64,000 nucleotides of DNA from Deltaproteobacteria bacterium (GTDB lineage Bacteria; Desulfobacterota; GWC2-55-46), in contig JADLDY010000004.1 of the NCBI GenBank assembly GCA_020846435.1, forward strand, positions 1 to 64,000, given 5' to 3'. Positions 25,646 through 34,000 of the stretch are shown here, piece after piece (the first letter of the stretch is position 1; every line of letters starts with the position of its first letter). Made by a program: the position numbers and the translations under genes. The notes below the pieces were generated by a model. The model ran no database searches, was not told where the DNA came from, and worked only from the letters and a program-made list of their open reading frames with translations.

Positions 25646-26398
25646 TTAACCGAAGCTCTGCACGAGCGAGCCGACGAGCAGATACCAGCCGTCGACGAGC
25701 ACGAAGAGCATGAGCTTGAAGGGCATCGAGACCATGACCGGCGGCAGCATCATCATACCCATCGACATGAGGACGCTCGCGACCACCATGTCGATAACGA
25801 GGAACGGCAGGTAGATGAGAAAGCCTATCTGGAACGCGGTCTTCAATTCGCTTGTGACGAACGCCGGGATGAGCGCGAGCGTCGGTATGTCAGATTTCAC
25901 TTTCGGGGCCTCGGACTTCGAGAGCTTGAGGAACAGGTTCATGTCCTTTTGCCTGGTGTTCTTGAGCATGAACTCGCGAAGCGGCGCCAGAGCGCCTGTC
26001 ATGGCCGCGTCCTGAGTGATAGTACCCTGCATGTATGGCTGAAGAGCGGTAGTGTTGATCTTCGTGAGCGCGGGAGACATTATGAAAAAAGTAAGGAACA
26101 GTGAGAGCCCTATGATGACCTGGTTCGGGGGCGCCTGCTGCACGCCGAGAGCCTGCCTCAGGAGCGAGAAGACGATGACGAGCCTCGTGAACGAGGTCAT
26201 CATGAGGAGGATCGCGGGCGCGAGCGTCAGGACCGTGAGGAGAAGGACTATCTGTATCGCTGTGGCGACCCCCTCAGGCGAGTTAGCTCCCCCGACCGAG
26301 AGGCTGACGTTCGGCAGGCTTATGGCGTCCGCCGCCAGAGCGCTCCCAGAAGCGAATATCATGAAGGCCGCAATCGTTATGACCAATAATCTCTTCAT
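25646..26398 (-). CDS. fliP: Flagellar export gate protein FliP
   Basis: The 250-residue protein has a cleavable-type N-terminal signal and about four membrane helices. It contains LLMMTSFTRLVIVFSLLRQA and GVQQAPPNQVIIGLSLFLTF, both FliP/SctR hallmarks, and a periplasmic stretch near the middle. It nucleates the FliPQR export gate. It starts two bases before the end of fliO in this tightly packed set. Confidence 0.98.
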   Translation of the reverse strand: MKRLLVITIAAFMIFASGSALAADAISLPNVSLSVGGANSPEGVATAIQIVLLLTVLTLAPAILLMMTSFTRLVIVFSLLRQALGVQQAPPNQVIIGLSLFLTFFIMSPALTKINTTALQPYMQGTITQDAAMTGALAPLREFMLKNTRQKDMNLFLKLSKSEAPKVKSDIPTLALIPAFVTSELKTAFQIGFLIYLPFLVIDMVVASVLMSMGMMMLPPVMVSMPFKLMLFVLVDGWYLLVGSLVQSFG

Positions 26399-26400
26399 CT

Positions 26401-26751
26401 TTACATGCCGCCCTGAAAAAGGCCCAGGAGCGGCCTTTTTTTGTTCTCGCCAAGCTTTCTCAATTCTTCTTTGGCGCCTGTGTCCTCTATCTTCGTAAGG
26501 AACGTTATCGACTGCGGCGTGAGCCCCAGTACCAGAACCTCGCCCGCCACCTCGACGACGGCTATGTTCCTCTTGGGGCCCAGGAACGCCGTCGTTATGA
26601 CCCTGACTACGGCCCTGGCGCCCTTGACAGGCGCGGCCGTGGACTTGCCCATGTAAAGCCTCAGGGCGTAAAGAGCCGCCGCCATGATGCCGAGCACGAA
26701 CAGGAGGGTCAGTATCGATTTTACGAGGAGATAAAGGTACGAGTCGGTCAT
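26401..26751 (-). CDS. fliO: Flagellar export assembly protein FliO
   Basis: This 116-residue protein has one membrane helix (about 9-30) and a small cytoplasmic domain with the FliO-type VVEVAGEVLVLGLTPQSITF. FliO helps FliP assemble. Its start overlaps the fliN stop by 4 bases (ATGA), and it precedes fliP in the usual fliNOPQR order. Sequence conservation is low, so context contributes much of the call. Confidence 0.93.
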   Translation of the reverse strand: MTDSYLYLLVKSILTLLFVLGIMAAALYALRLYMGKSTAAPVKGARAVVRVITTAFLGPKRNIAVVEVAGEVLVLGLTPQSITFLTKIEDTGAKEELRKLGENKKRPLLGLFQGGM

Positions 26752-27206
26752 TTCAGCCTGCTTATCCTTTCGGCCGGGCTAACGATGTCGGTAAGCTTCA
26801 CTCCGAACTTCTCGTTCACTACTACCGCCTCGCCTCTGGCTATGAGCCTGCCGTTGATGAGTATCTCCATCGGCTCTCCGGCGAGCTTTTCGAGCTCCAC
26901 CACAGCGCCCTGACTGAGCTGCAGAAGGTCTTTCACGACCATCTTGGTCCTGCCTATCTCGACGGAGATCGTAAGCGGTATGTCGAGGATCATGTCCATG
27001 TTGGCTATCTGGCCGTTGTTCTCGTTCTTGACATTGCCGAAGCTCGCGGGCCTTACAACGACGTCCCTTTTCGGCTGCGGCTGCGCCTGTGGCTGAGCCG
27101 GTTTTTCCTGTTCCTGCGTTGCCTGGGCCTGTTTCTCTTCGGCGAAGGCCGCGCCCCACTGGTCGTCCATCGACCCGGCGCTCTGCGTATTCATCTCTTC
27201 GTTCAT
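26748..27206 (-). CDS. fliN: Flagellar motor switch protein FliN
   Basis: The 152-residue protein has a Gln/Ala/Pro-rich N-terminal extension (about 1-60) and a C-terminal SpoA domain (ILDIPLTISVEIGRTKMVVK, then LEKLAGEPMEILINGRLIAR). It forms the lower C-ring with FliM and docks FliH. The extension is longer than in E. coli FliN (137) but common in related groups. It ends overlapping fliO. Confidence 0.97.
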   Translation of the reverse strand: MNEEMNTQSAGSMDDQWGAAFAEEKQAQATQEQEKPAQPQAQPQPKRDVVVRPASFGNVKNENNGQIANMDMILDIPLTISVEIGRTKMVVKDLLQLSQGAVVELEKLAGEPMEILINGRLIARGEAVVVNEKFGVKLTDIVSPAERISRLK

Positions 27207-27208
27207 CT

Positions 27209-28198
27209 TCAGCCCCTTTCCCTTATGAGGTCCGTCAACTTTAATGCGTAGTGGTTATCCATCACTCCGGGCCTGCCGAGAAGTTTCGGCACGCCCTCGA
27301 TGCTAACTTCGAGAAGGTCCCTGGCCTTCCTGTCGAGCTGTATTATGTCTCCGGCCTTGAGGCCCATGAGCTCGTGCACGCTTATCTCGGCCCCGCCCAT
27401 CTCAGCGGTGATGTTCATGGAGACGCCGCCAAACTGGTCGCGGAGGTTCTCGGTCCACTTCACGTCAATCTCTGAGCTGTCTATCCTGTGGGTGCCCATG
27501 AGCTTGTCCCTTATCGGCTCTATTGTCGTGTAGGGCAGGCAGAAGAAGAAGTTGTTGGAGACCGACTCTATCTCCATCCTGAACGCCGAGATAATTACGT
27601 TCTCGGTATTGCTTATCATGTTCACGAACTGTGGGTTCATCTCGCTCTTCGTGAGCCTGAACTCTACCGGATGGACCGCTTTCCATACCTCTTTCATCTC
27701 ATCGAAGATGACGTCCACGACTTTTTTTACGACCGCCTGCTCGACGTTGGTGAAGTCCCTGCCCTCTATCCTGGTGTGAAACCTGCCGTCGCCGCCGAAG
27801 TAGCTGTCGACGATTATGAAGACCAGCGCCGGGTCTATCGCGAGGAGCCCGTGGCCCCTGAACGGGTGGAGCTGAAAGACGTTGAGCGACGACGGGACCT
27901 GAAGGTTTCTCAGGAACTCCTCGTACTTCATGGTCCTCGTGCCTTCTGCCGCCACGTCCACGGAGCGCCTGAGCACGTTGAAGAGCGAGTTTCTAAGGGA
28001 CCTCACGAACTTCTCGTTTATCATCTCGAGGGCCGGGAGCTTGCCGCGAAGGACCCTGTCCTGGCTGGAAAAGTCATAAGGCTTTACGTCGCGGTAGTCC
28101 TCATCCGCGAGCCTTTCAGCCTCGGTCTTGATGTCCCCGTTAGAGAGGCCGCGCAGGAGCGCGTCTACTTCCATCTGCGAGAGAATCTGCTCTGCCAT
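27209..28198 (-). CDS. fliM: Flagellar motor switch protein FliM
   Basis: The 329-residue protein begins MAEQILSQMEVDALLRGLSN, which contains the CheY-P-binding peptide LSQMEVDALL. It contains the middle domain with EEFLRNLQVPSSLNVF and a C-terminal SpoA domain. It receives CheY-P (15112-15501) and sets rotation direction. It lies between fliL and fliN, with a 2-base gap to fliN. Confidence 0.98.
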   Translation of the reverse strand: MAEQILSQMEVDALLRGLSNGDIKTEAERLADEDYRDVKPYDFSSQDRVLRGKLPALEMINEKFVRSLRNSLFNVLRRSVDVAAEGTRTMKYEEFLRNLQVPSSLNVFQLHPFRGHGLLAIDPALVFIIVDSYFGGDGRFHTRIEGRDFTNVEQAVVKKVVDVIFDEMKEVWKAVHPVEFRLTKSEMNPQFVNMISNTENVIISAFRMEIESVSNNFFFCLPYTTIEPIRDKLMGTHRIDSSEIDVKWTENLRDQFGGVSMNITAEMGGAEISVHELMGLKAGDIIQLDRKARDLLEVSIEGVPKLLGRPGVMDNHYALKLTDLIRERG

Positions 28199-28213
28199 TT
28201 GCTTTGCCCCGTT

Positions 28214-28735
28214 CTACTGGATTACGAACTCGGTAAAATACGCCGTCTTTACTTTGCCTTTTGTGAGAAACTGGTTGATCCTCGCCACTATCTCATCGCG
28301 CATCAGGTACTTGCCCTCGACCGTGCCTATGTCTGCGTAGCTCTTGGAGCTCAGCAGTATGATGAGTGAGTCCCTTACCTGGGTAGTCTGCGCGGTAAGT
28401 TCCGCCGGGTTTGCCCCGTCAGTGAGCTCGAGGTTGACCGTAAGCTTCAGATACCTCGTGCCGGAGTTATCCTGAAGGTTGACTATGAAGGGCTCGAGGT
28501 TGAAAATTCCGGAGTTTTTCGCTCCAGAGGCGGCCTCTCCGTGCCCGCCGCTCTCAGTGGCTGACGCCTCTGCCCCGGCGCCGTGCCCCTCGCCTGTTGA
28601 GGCCTTCTTGCCGCCGAGGAGCAGGTAGGCGCCAACACCCATGCCTATTACCGCTACCGCGATGATGGCTATCAGCAGCCCCTTGCCCTTTTTAGGCGGG
28701 GCGGTTGCTTCCTCTTTCTTTTCGACTTCTGCCAT
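28214..28735 (-). CDS. fliL: Flagellar basal body-associated protein FliL
   Basis: This 173-residue single-pass protein has a membrane helix at about 20-42 (LLIAIIAVAVIGMGVGAYLL), a Gly/Ala-rich spacer and a periplasmic domain with NLEPFIVNLQDNSGTRYLKL. FliL rings surround stators and raise torque. It has a strong ribosome site (AAGGAGG) and heads the long operon behind the sigma-54 promoter at 28802-28817. Confidence 0.96.
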   Translation of the reverse strand: MAEVEKKEEATAPPKKGKGLLIAIIAVAVIGMGVGAYLLLGGKKASTGEGHGAGAEASATESGGHGEAASGAKNSGIFNLEPFIVNLQDNSGTRYLKLTVNLELTDGANPAELTAQTTQVRDSLIILLSSKSYADIGTVEGKYLMRDEIVARINQFLTKGKVKTAYFTEFVIQ

Positions 28736-28801
28736 ACTTACCTCCTTGTATTCTGGCGGCCCTTGATAAGGACCTGATACTGCCTGGATGCATTAGCTTT
28801 T

Positions 28802-28817
28802 TGCAAGGGGCGTGCCA
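28802..28817 (-). promoter_or_regulatory. Sigma-54 promoter for the fliL-to-motB operon
   Basis: The minus strand reads TGGCACGCCCCTTGCA, an exact match to TGGCACG-N4-TTGCW. The predicted start is near 28791, giving a 56-base leader before fliL. Upstream (28818-29016) is about 200 bases of non-coding sequence in which I see no gene. A weak dyad, GTCA-N6-TGAC near 28936-28950, could be an activator site but is unproven. Confidence 0.9.
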
Positions 28818-29016
28818 GGTGGCGCAAAATTTGTCAGTTGAGCGGTATGTTATTGGAAAAATTGAGTTTTTCAGGAGGCGGCCAAACCAGCTTTCAGTGG
28901 CCAAAGGCAGCCGGTCAAGTATTTGGAGGTGTAAGCGTCAGAAAAATGACTTGGAGGAGAAGAAAACTCCCGGCTTCGAACAGGCAAAGTGCTGCGGGTT
29001 TGTTCTTGTTGCCGGA

Positions 29017-29053
29017 TAAAAAAAAGGCGGAGGGATTTACCCCTCCGCCTTTT
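29017..29053 (-). terminator. Strong intrinsic terminator after flgE
   Basis: On the minus strand a perfect 9-bp stem (arms 29041-29049 and 29026-29034, six-base loop) is followed by a run of eight or more T. The plus strand also ends in TTTT, so it could act both ways. It lies about 25 bases past the flgE stop and closes the flgB-to-flgE operon. Confidence 0.95.
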
Positions 29054-29073
29054 CAACTGTCTATCTCAGAAGC

Positions 29074-30729
29074 TTACCTCTTGAGGTTCACAAGCTCGGC
29101 AAGGAGCTCATCAGTGGTCGTTATTATCTTGGAGTTGGCCTGGAACCCCCTCTGGGCGGTTATCATGTTCACGAACTCCCTGGCAATGTCCACGTTCGAG
29201 AGCTCAAGTGTGCTCGACTGGACAAGGCCCCTTCCCGCGCTGCCCGGCTCACCGATGAGCGGCTGGCCAGAGTCATAGGTCTCCTTGTACAGGTTCATGC
29301 CAGAGCTGGCGAGTCCCGTAGGGCTGGCGAAGTCAGCGAGGAGCACCTGTCCGAGGGTAAGGTCGTTGCCGTTGGAGAATATACCGCGGAGCATGCCGTC
29401 CTGGTCTATGCTGACCCTCTGGAGGGTGCCTGAGGAGTAGCCGTCCTGGGTGAGCATGGAAACCCCTGAGGTGGTGCCGTATTGGGTGGTGCCGTCGGTC
29501 CCGGTAGAGCCCTGCGTGATGGACGAGCCGAAGTCAAAGGCTATCATCTGGTTCTGGAGCGCGCCCCCGGTGAAGTTGAAGCCGCCTGTCGGGTAAGTGA
29601 CGGCGCTCTCGGAATAAAGGGCTCCGCTGGTGTTGAAGGTGACAGTGCCCTGCGCCTGGACTTCGGTGGCGCCGGTAGTTGACTCGGAAGCGTCGACTAC
29701 GCCGAACCACTCCCAGGTGTTGCCAGTTGCCCCGAGGCTGTCCTTCCTGAAGTGCAAGGTCACGACGTGGTCGTTGCCGAGCGAATCGTAGACCGTGACA
29801 GGCGTTGAGAAGTTGGAGGTGTCTCCGGCGGCGTTGAGGTCAAACGCCCCTCCAGCGACCTTTGTCGCGGCCGAGTCGTCAGAACCTACGGCTATCGCGG
29901 TAGAGCCGGCGCCCGAGTACCCGAGCAGAGCGGCCGCGGTTGAAGCGCCCCAGTCCATGGTTACGGTCGAGGCGTTGCCGGTCTCGTTCGAGATGGTGAA
30001 TACGCCGGTCTGGTCGTCAAAAGCGACCGCGTATGTATCGGTATTGCCGTTCTGGGCCTGGAGAGCAGACTTTATGGCGGCCGCAACGTCAGCGCCGGTC
30101 GCGGCTCCGCCTGAGACGAGACCGCCGTCGGTTATGAGGCTCGCCGTCTGGGGGACTCCGCCCACGTCAAAGGTTATCTGGTCGTTAGTCCCGGCGGTGA
30201 AGACAAAGCCGGTGACAGGCGCGTTAGAGTCGAGGTTTGCGTTCAACGCGGCGTTCGAGGTCGCGCTCGGGGTTATGGTCCTTGTGGAGAGCTGCAGGTC
30301 CTGGACAGTGTTCTGCAGGGTGCCGCTTGCGTTGGCCATGTAGCCCTGGAGCCTCATGCCCTCGGGGTTTATCACGTAGCCGTCCTTGTCGGTCGAGAAC
30401 TGCCCTGCCCTCGTGTAATAGTTGGCGTTCAGGGTCGGGTCGGCGACCATGTAAAAGCCGTTGCCGTTTATGGCGAGGTCAAGGGCGTTGCCTGTCGTCT
30501 CGAAGGCGCCCTGGTTGAAGACCTTCTGTATGCTGCCCATGGACACGCCGAGGCCGACCTGGTTGGTGCCGGACCCGCCCGTGAGGGTCTGGCTCAGAAC
30601 GTCGCCGAAGGTCACGCGGCTGCCCTTGAAGCCGACGGTGTTGACGTTCGATATGTTGTTGCCGATGACCGAGAGGTTCGACATGTTGGCGTTGAGGCCG
30701 CTTATTCCTGTATAAAGGGATGACTGCAT
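29074..30729 (-). CDS. flgE: Flagellar hook protein FlgE
   Basis: The 551-residue axial protein begins MQSSLYTGISGLNANMSNLS, followed by VIGNNISNVNTVGFKGSRVT. The C-terminus is NVDIAREFVNMITAQRGFQANSKIITTTDELL. A variable Ala/Gly/Thr/Ser-rich middle (about 150-400) makes it longer than E. coli FlgE (402) and is typical of surface-exposed hook domains. It polymerises into the hook under control of FlgD and FliK, both encoded immediately upstream. It is last in its operon, with the terminator just downstream. Confidence 0.97.
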   Translation of the reverse strand: MQSSLYTGISGLNANMSNLSVIGNNISNVNTVGFKGSRVTFGDVLSQTLTGGSGTNQVGLGVSMGSIQKVFNQGAFETTGNALDLAINGNGFYMVADPTLNANYYTRAGQFSTDKDGYVINPEGMRLQGYMANASGTLQNTVQDLQLSTRTITPSATSNAALNANLDSNAPVTGFVFTAGTNDQITFDVGGVPQTASLITDGGLVSGGAATGADVAAAIKSALQAQNGNTDTYAVAFDDQTGVFTISNETGNASTVTMDWGASTAAALLGYSGAGSTAIAVGSDDSAATKVAGGAFDLNAAGDTSNFSTPVTVYDSLGNDHVVTLHFRKDSLGATGNTWEWFGVVDASESTTGATEVQAQGTVTFNTSGALYSESAVTYPTGGFNFTGGALQNQMIAFDFGSSITQGSTGTDGTTQYGTTSGVSMLTQDGYSSGTLQRVSIDQDGMLRGIFSNGNDLTLGQVLLADFASPTGLASSGMNLYKETYDSGQPLIGEPGSAGRGLVQSSTLELSNVDIAREFVNMITAQRGFQANSKIITTTDELLAELVNLKR

Positions 30730-30772
30730 TTTTAGTATCCTCCTTTTTTATCGTTCCTGTTTTTTTTCGTTA

Positions 30773-31426
30773 TCAGTATATTTCCGTGACCTTGTCCCTG
30801 GCCACCTCTACTCCGTCTATGTGGAGGGCCTGACCTCCTCCGAGGCTTACGCCTGTCACAGGCCCGTTTATAAAGGTCGAGCTGTCTATCTGCTTGTTGT
30901 CAAAGCCCTTCGCGACTAACGAGAACTCATAGAGCCCCTCACTGGCGGGAAGCCCCAGGTCGTCAAGGCCGTTCCATTCCGCCTCTTCGTAGCCGGGCTT
31001 GAGCGCGCCAAGCTCCATCTCCCTTATCTGCCTGCCTGACGGGTCTTTCACGACGAGGGTAGCGTAAGCAGCGTCAGAAGAGACAGAGAAGCCGAGCTTT
31101 CTGGACGAGCCGTCGAACACGAAAGACGAAGCCTCGGCCCTCGCGTTCTTTCCTATGAGGGAGACCGAGCCGTAGCTCTGGAGGGCCTCCATGGAGTCCT
31201 TTACGCCGGAGAACGAAGTATTCAGGTTCTGTATGCCCTCAAGCGAGCTGAACTGCGCGAGCTGAGCTACGAACTCGGTGTTCTCCGTCGGGTTCAACGG
31301 GTCCTGGTTCTCAAGCTGGGTGACGAGGAGCTTTAAAAAGGCGTCCTTTCCCATTGTCTCGTCAGCGCTTTTCGTCTTTTCGATGGTGCCTGTATTTGAA
31401 CCGTATACGCCCAAACCTTCGATCAT
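30773..31426 (-). CDS. flgD: Hook cap protein FlgD
   Basis: The 217-residue protein has the N-terminal export and assembly segment GKDAFLKLLVTQLENQDPLN (about 27-46), then TEFVAQLAQFSSLEGIQNL, and a C-terminal beta-rich part with FlgD Ig-like features (SSDAAYATLVVKDPSGRQIR). It caps the growing hook. It lies 18 bases after fliK and 43 before flgE. Confidence 0.96.
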   Translation of the reverse strand: MIEGLGVYGSNTGTIEKTKSADETMGKDAFLKLLVTQLENQDPLNPTENTEFVAQLAQFSSLEGIQNLNTSFSGVKDSMEALQSYGSVSLIGKNARAEASSFVFDGSSRKLGFSVSSDAAYATLVVKDPSGRQIREMELGALKPGYEEAEWNGLDDLGLPASEGLYEFSLVAKGFDNKQIDSSTFINGPVTGVSLGGGQALHIDGVEVARDKVTEIY

Positions 31427-31444
31427 ACCGAGCTCCTTTTGATT

Positions 31445-32806
31445 CTAAATGAAGAAATCAACTCCGCTGTCTTCCTTGCGTTCGCGCTCCTGCTTGAACC
31501 TTCCATGCCAGTTGCCTGTGCCATTTTCCTGCCCTCTGTTTCCTGACGCGCGCTCATCGCCTGAAGGATCCTGCCAGACGCTCTCATCGCGCAACTTCAG
31601 GTCGGCGTTTCTGGCTACCTCTACCACGCACTTGTCCAGTGTGAGCCCGTGCGAGCTGAGCGCGTCCTTGAGAAAGGACGAGTCAGCCTCTATCATGGCC
31701 TTGACCTCTTGGCTTTCGACGATTATCTCGGCCTTGACGGCGCCAGATGAGACGTCGAGTCTTATGCGGACTTCGCCGAGCGCCTCAGGGTTGAGCTTCA
31801 TCCTCACTTCGCCGCCGTCGGCCTCTGCCGAAAGCTTTATCGCCGCCTCGACAGAGTCCCTGACCTCCAAAACTACCGGCGCGCTCTTCAATGCTGACAT
31901 GGGCGGGTCAATGGAGGCCGCTTCAAGATTTTTTCCAAAGGACTGGACATGTACCGCGCCATCGGCATTCATTTGCCTGGGCTCAGTGACGATCAACTGC
32001 TTGTCTGACTCGCCAGTTGTCTCCTGTTCATTACGCTCGCCTTCAAAGTTGTTTGAAAAGGAGACCGTCATCTCCGCGACATCAATATCACCGGCCCTTA
32101 CTGATTCGCTCGCGCCTCCCCTTGCCTCTATCGTACGGTCGTTTGGATCTGGAAGGAGGTTTAACAGGCCGGATGCCGCCGCATCCGCGTCAGATGAGTC
32201 GCTCGTCAACTGCGCGCAGGATTCATCAATCTCCTCCCCGCCTGTTTTTTCAATTGGCGCCAGCACTTTTGCGGGATGGACAGGAGTCTGCGTTTTCTCA
32301 AGACCTGCTGAAGCCTCAGGAACCAAAGGCGTTTTTGTTTTTTCAGGCCTGCCCTGCGGCTTTACGCCTTCCTCAAAGTGCGATGACAGGAGAGCTGGAG
32401 CGGGATAATTGAAGCTCTCTGTCTTGAAAAAGCCTGGTTCCTCAGAGATGACGGGGAGAGAGGCGACCTTTTCATCAGTCTGGATGAGCGGTTCTCCTTC
32501 AGGCGCTGTCTCGCCGCGCGTATCCATCACAGTTTTTTCAGAAGCAGTTACTTTAAACTCAGATCTTACGGGTATTTCGACTTTACCATCAAGACGAGCG
32601 GTCTCTATCAGTGCGCCAGCCGTGATGCCTTTCGCATCAGCGAAGCCGGTGAAAGCTCCGTTTTCAACCGCGGCTTTATCTGCGACAGGCTCATCCATCC
32701 TTAAAAAGGCACCCGGGGGAAGAACCTGCTGCATCAAAGACGCGAGCATCTCCGAGAACTCCTCGCCAAAAGAGGCTTTTACACCTGCCGCTGTATCTGT
32801 CTTCAT
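31445..32806 (-). CDS. fliK: Flagellar hook-length control protein FliK
   Basis: The protein has a long low-complexity N-terminal region rich in Glu/Ala/Pro/Ser and a compact C-terminal domain (GEVRIRLDVSSGAVKAEIIV, then LSSHGLTLDKCVVEVA), the Flg_hook/FliK_C domain that triggers the FlhB switch. From the ATG at 32806 it is 453 residues. A TTG at 32887 would add 27. Neither start has a strong ribosome site, so the N-terminus is uncertain. The 131 bases upstream to motE show no promoter of correct sigma-54 spacing. Its place just before flgD fits FliK. Confidence 0.9.
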   Translation of the reverse strand: MKTDTAAGVKASFGEEFSEMLASLMQQVLPPGAFLRMDEPVADKAAVENGAFTGFADAKGITAGALIETARLDGKVEIPVRSEFKVTASEKTVMDTRGETAPEGEPLIQTDEKVASLPVISEEPGFFKTESFNYPAPALLSSHFEEGVKPQGRPEKTKTPLVPEASAGLEKTQTPVHPAKVLAPIEKTGGEEIDESCAQLTSDSSDADAAASGLLNLLPDPNDRTIEARGGASESVRAGDIDVAEMTVSFSNNFEGERNEQETTGESDKQLIVTEPRQMNADGAVHVQSFGKNLEAASIDPPMSALKSAPVVLEVRDSVEAAIKLSAEADGGEVRMKLNPEALGEVRIRLDVSSGAVKAEIIVESQEVKAMIEADSSFLKDALSSHGLTLDKCVVEVARNADLKLRDESVWQDPSGDERASGNRGQENGTGNWHGRFKQERERKEDSGVDFFI

Positions 32807-33018
32807 ATCGTTGACCGGAAAGAAAGCTACTTCCAATGTGTGCCTCTCAGGAATTTCTACCTGCTTATAACGCAAACGCCGTGCCAAAGCGTTTTTTAAC
32901 CTTGAACTGCCTTTAAAAGCGCAAAATCACATGACTCACGACAGACCGGCAAATTTTTCCGTACGGCAAGGCGGCATTTTTTTCCCGTCAAAGCTCGTTA
33001 ATCCTCATCGCTCGCCTG

Positions 33019-33564
33019 TTAATCCTTCACCCTGAGCGACTGGCTGAGTTTCGCGGACTTCGATACATTGACAAAGCTCAGTACCTTGGCCGCCTTTCTC
33101 TCGCTCATGGAAGAGAGGATCATCACGGCCATGTCTTCTTCAAGCTTCTCTATTCTGGAGGCCGCCTCTTCAGGGTTCATCGACTCGTATATCTTCACTA
33201 TCCTCTTGACCCTCTGGTCGTCTATCTCGTCTATCTTTTTAACGAGGGCCGCTATCTTTTCATGCTCAAGCTTCAATTCAGAGAGACGCTGCTCTATGTC
33301 AGCCTTGACGATATTGAGGCGTTCTTCTTTTTTTACGACTTCCTCTTCCCTGGCGTTGAGCTCTTTTTCCTTGCGGTTCAACGCGTCCAGAAGGCTCCTC
33401 TCGGCGTCAAGCGGCGTCGCGTTGGAAGCGGCAGGCACGGCCTCTGTTGTCTTTTGCGTCTGAGAAGCGAAGACCGGCCCGATGTCAAAGGCGTCAAACC
33501 CGATAAAAGCCGCTACGACTGAAATATAGCCGGCTGCGATAATGGCGACATACCTAGTTTTCAT
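33019..33564 (-). CDS. MotE-like periplasmic coiled-coil protein (MgtE N-domain type)
   Basis: The 181-residue protein has an N-terminal signal or anchor helix (about 5-25), a long coiled coil rich in Glu/Lys (about 58-115) and a C-terminal MgtE-N-like helical domain (KIYESMNPEEAASRIEKL, then LSSMSERKAAKVLSFV). This layout matches MotE, described as a chaperone for the stator partner MotC in alphaproteobacteria and found more widely between fliJ and fliK. It overlaps the 3' end of fliJ by 11 bases. Its partner here is unknown. Confidence 0.85.
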   Translation of the reverse strand: MKTRYVAIIAAGYISVVAAFIGFDAFDIGPVFASQTQKTTEAVPAASNATPLDAERSLLDALNRKEKELNAREEEVVKKEERLNIVKADIEQRLSELKLEHEKIAALVKKIDEIDDQRVKRIVKIYESMNPEEAASRIEKLEEDMAVMILSSMSERKAAKVLSFVNVSKSAKLSQSLRVKD

Positions 33565-34000
33565 TTCTCCTGTACCTCGCTATCGTCATGTCTTCTGCTT
33601 CCTTGATCTCGAGCTTGTCGGCCCTCTGCTGGTAAGCGCTCAAGGACTTCTCTTTCATTATCTCGATGACCTTGCGGTCTCTTGACGCGTCAATAAGGTC
33701 TGCGCGTTTTTTCTCAACCAGCACCCTTATTTTGGCTACCGACGCCTCCTGCGACTTTATGCGCCTCTTGAGGCCCTCGAGGTACGCGTGGTGCGTCTCG
33801 ATGTAATTGGCAGACGCACCCTGCTCCTTCAATGAATCGAGCTCGGCCGCGGAGCGTTTGTAGAGTTCTACGAGGTCGAAGAGTTTTTTTTCCTCAGACT
33901 GGCAGGTAAGGTTCACCTCGGCGAACTCCTTCTGGCTCAGCTCCTCGATGCGCTGCCTGTGGCCGTAAAGCGGCTCGAGGTTGAAAACAAACTTCCTCAT
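33554..34000 (-). CDS. fliJ: Flagellar export protein FliJ
   Basis: This 148-residue all-helical coiled-coil protein begins MRKFVFNLEPLYGHRQRIEE, typical of FliJ. It is the central stalk that links the FliI ATPase to FlhA. It overlaps fliI by 4 bases upstream and the motE-like gene by 11 downstream. Sequence conservation in FliJ is low. Position and coiled-coil character support the call. Confidence 0.93.
   Translation of the reverse strand: MRKFVFNLEPLYGHRQRIEELSQKEFAEVNLTCQSEEKKLFDLVELYKRSAAELDSLKEQGASANYIETHHAYLEGLKRRIKSQEASVAKIRVLVEKKRADLIDASRDRKVIEIMKEKSLSAYQQRADKLEIKEAEDMTIARYRRNEN

Noticed and set aside
28818-29016. Small gene or riboswitch in the 200-base gap between flgE and fliL
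   Set aside because: Short frames lack ribosome sites and similarity. I found no match to c-di-GMP or other riboswitch cores. Only a weak dyad is visible.
32888-33018. Possible sigma-54 promoter upstream of fliK
   Set aside because: Candidates such as GTACGGAAAAATTTGC have GG-to-GC spacing that is two bases too long. The operon probably continues from motE.
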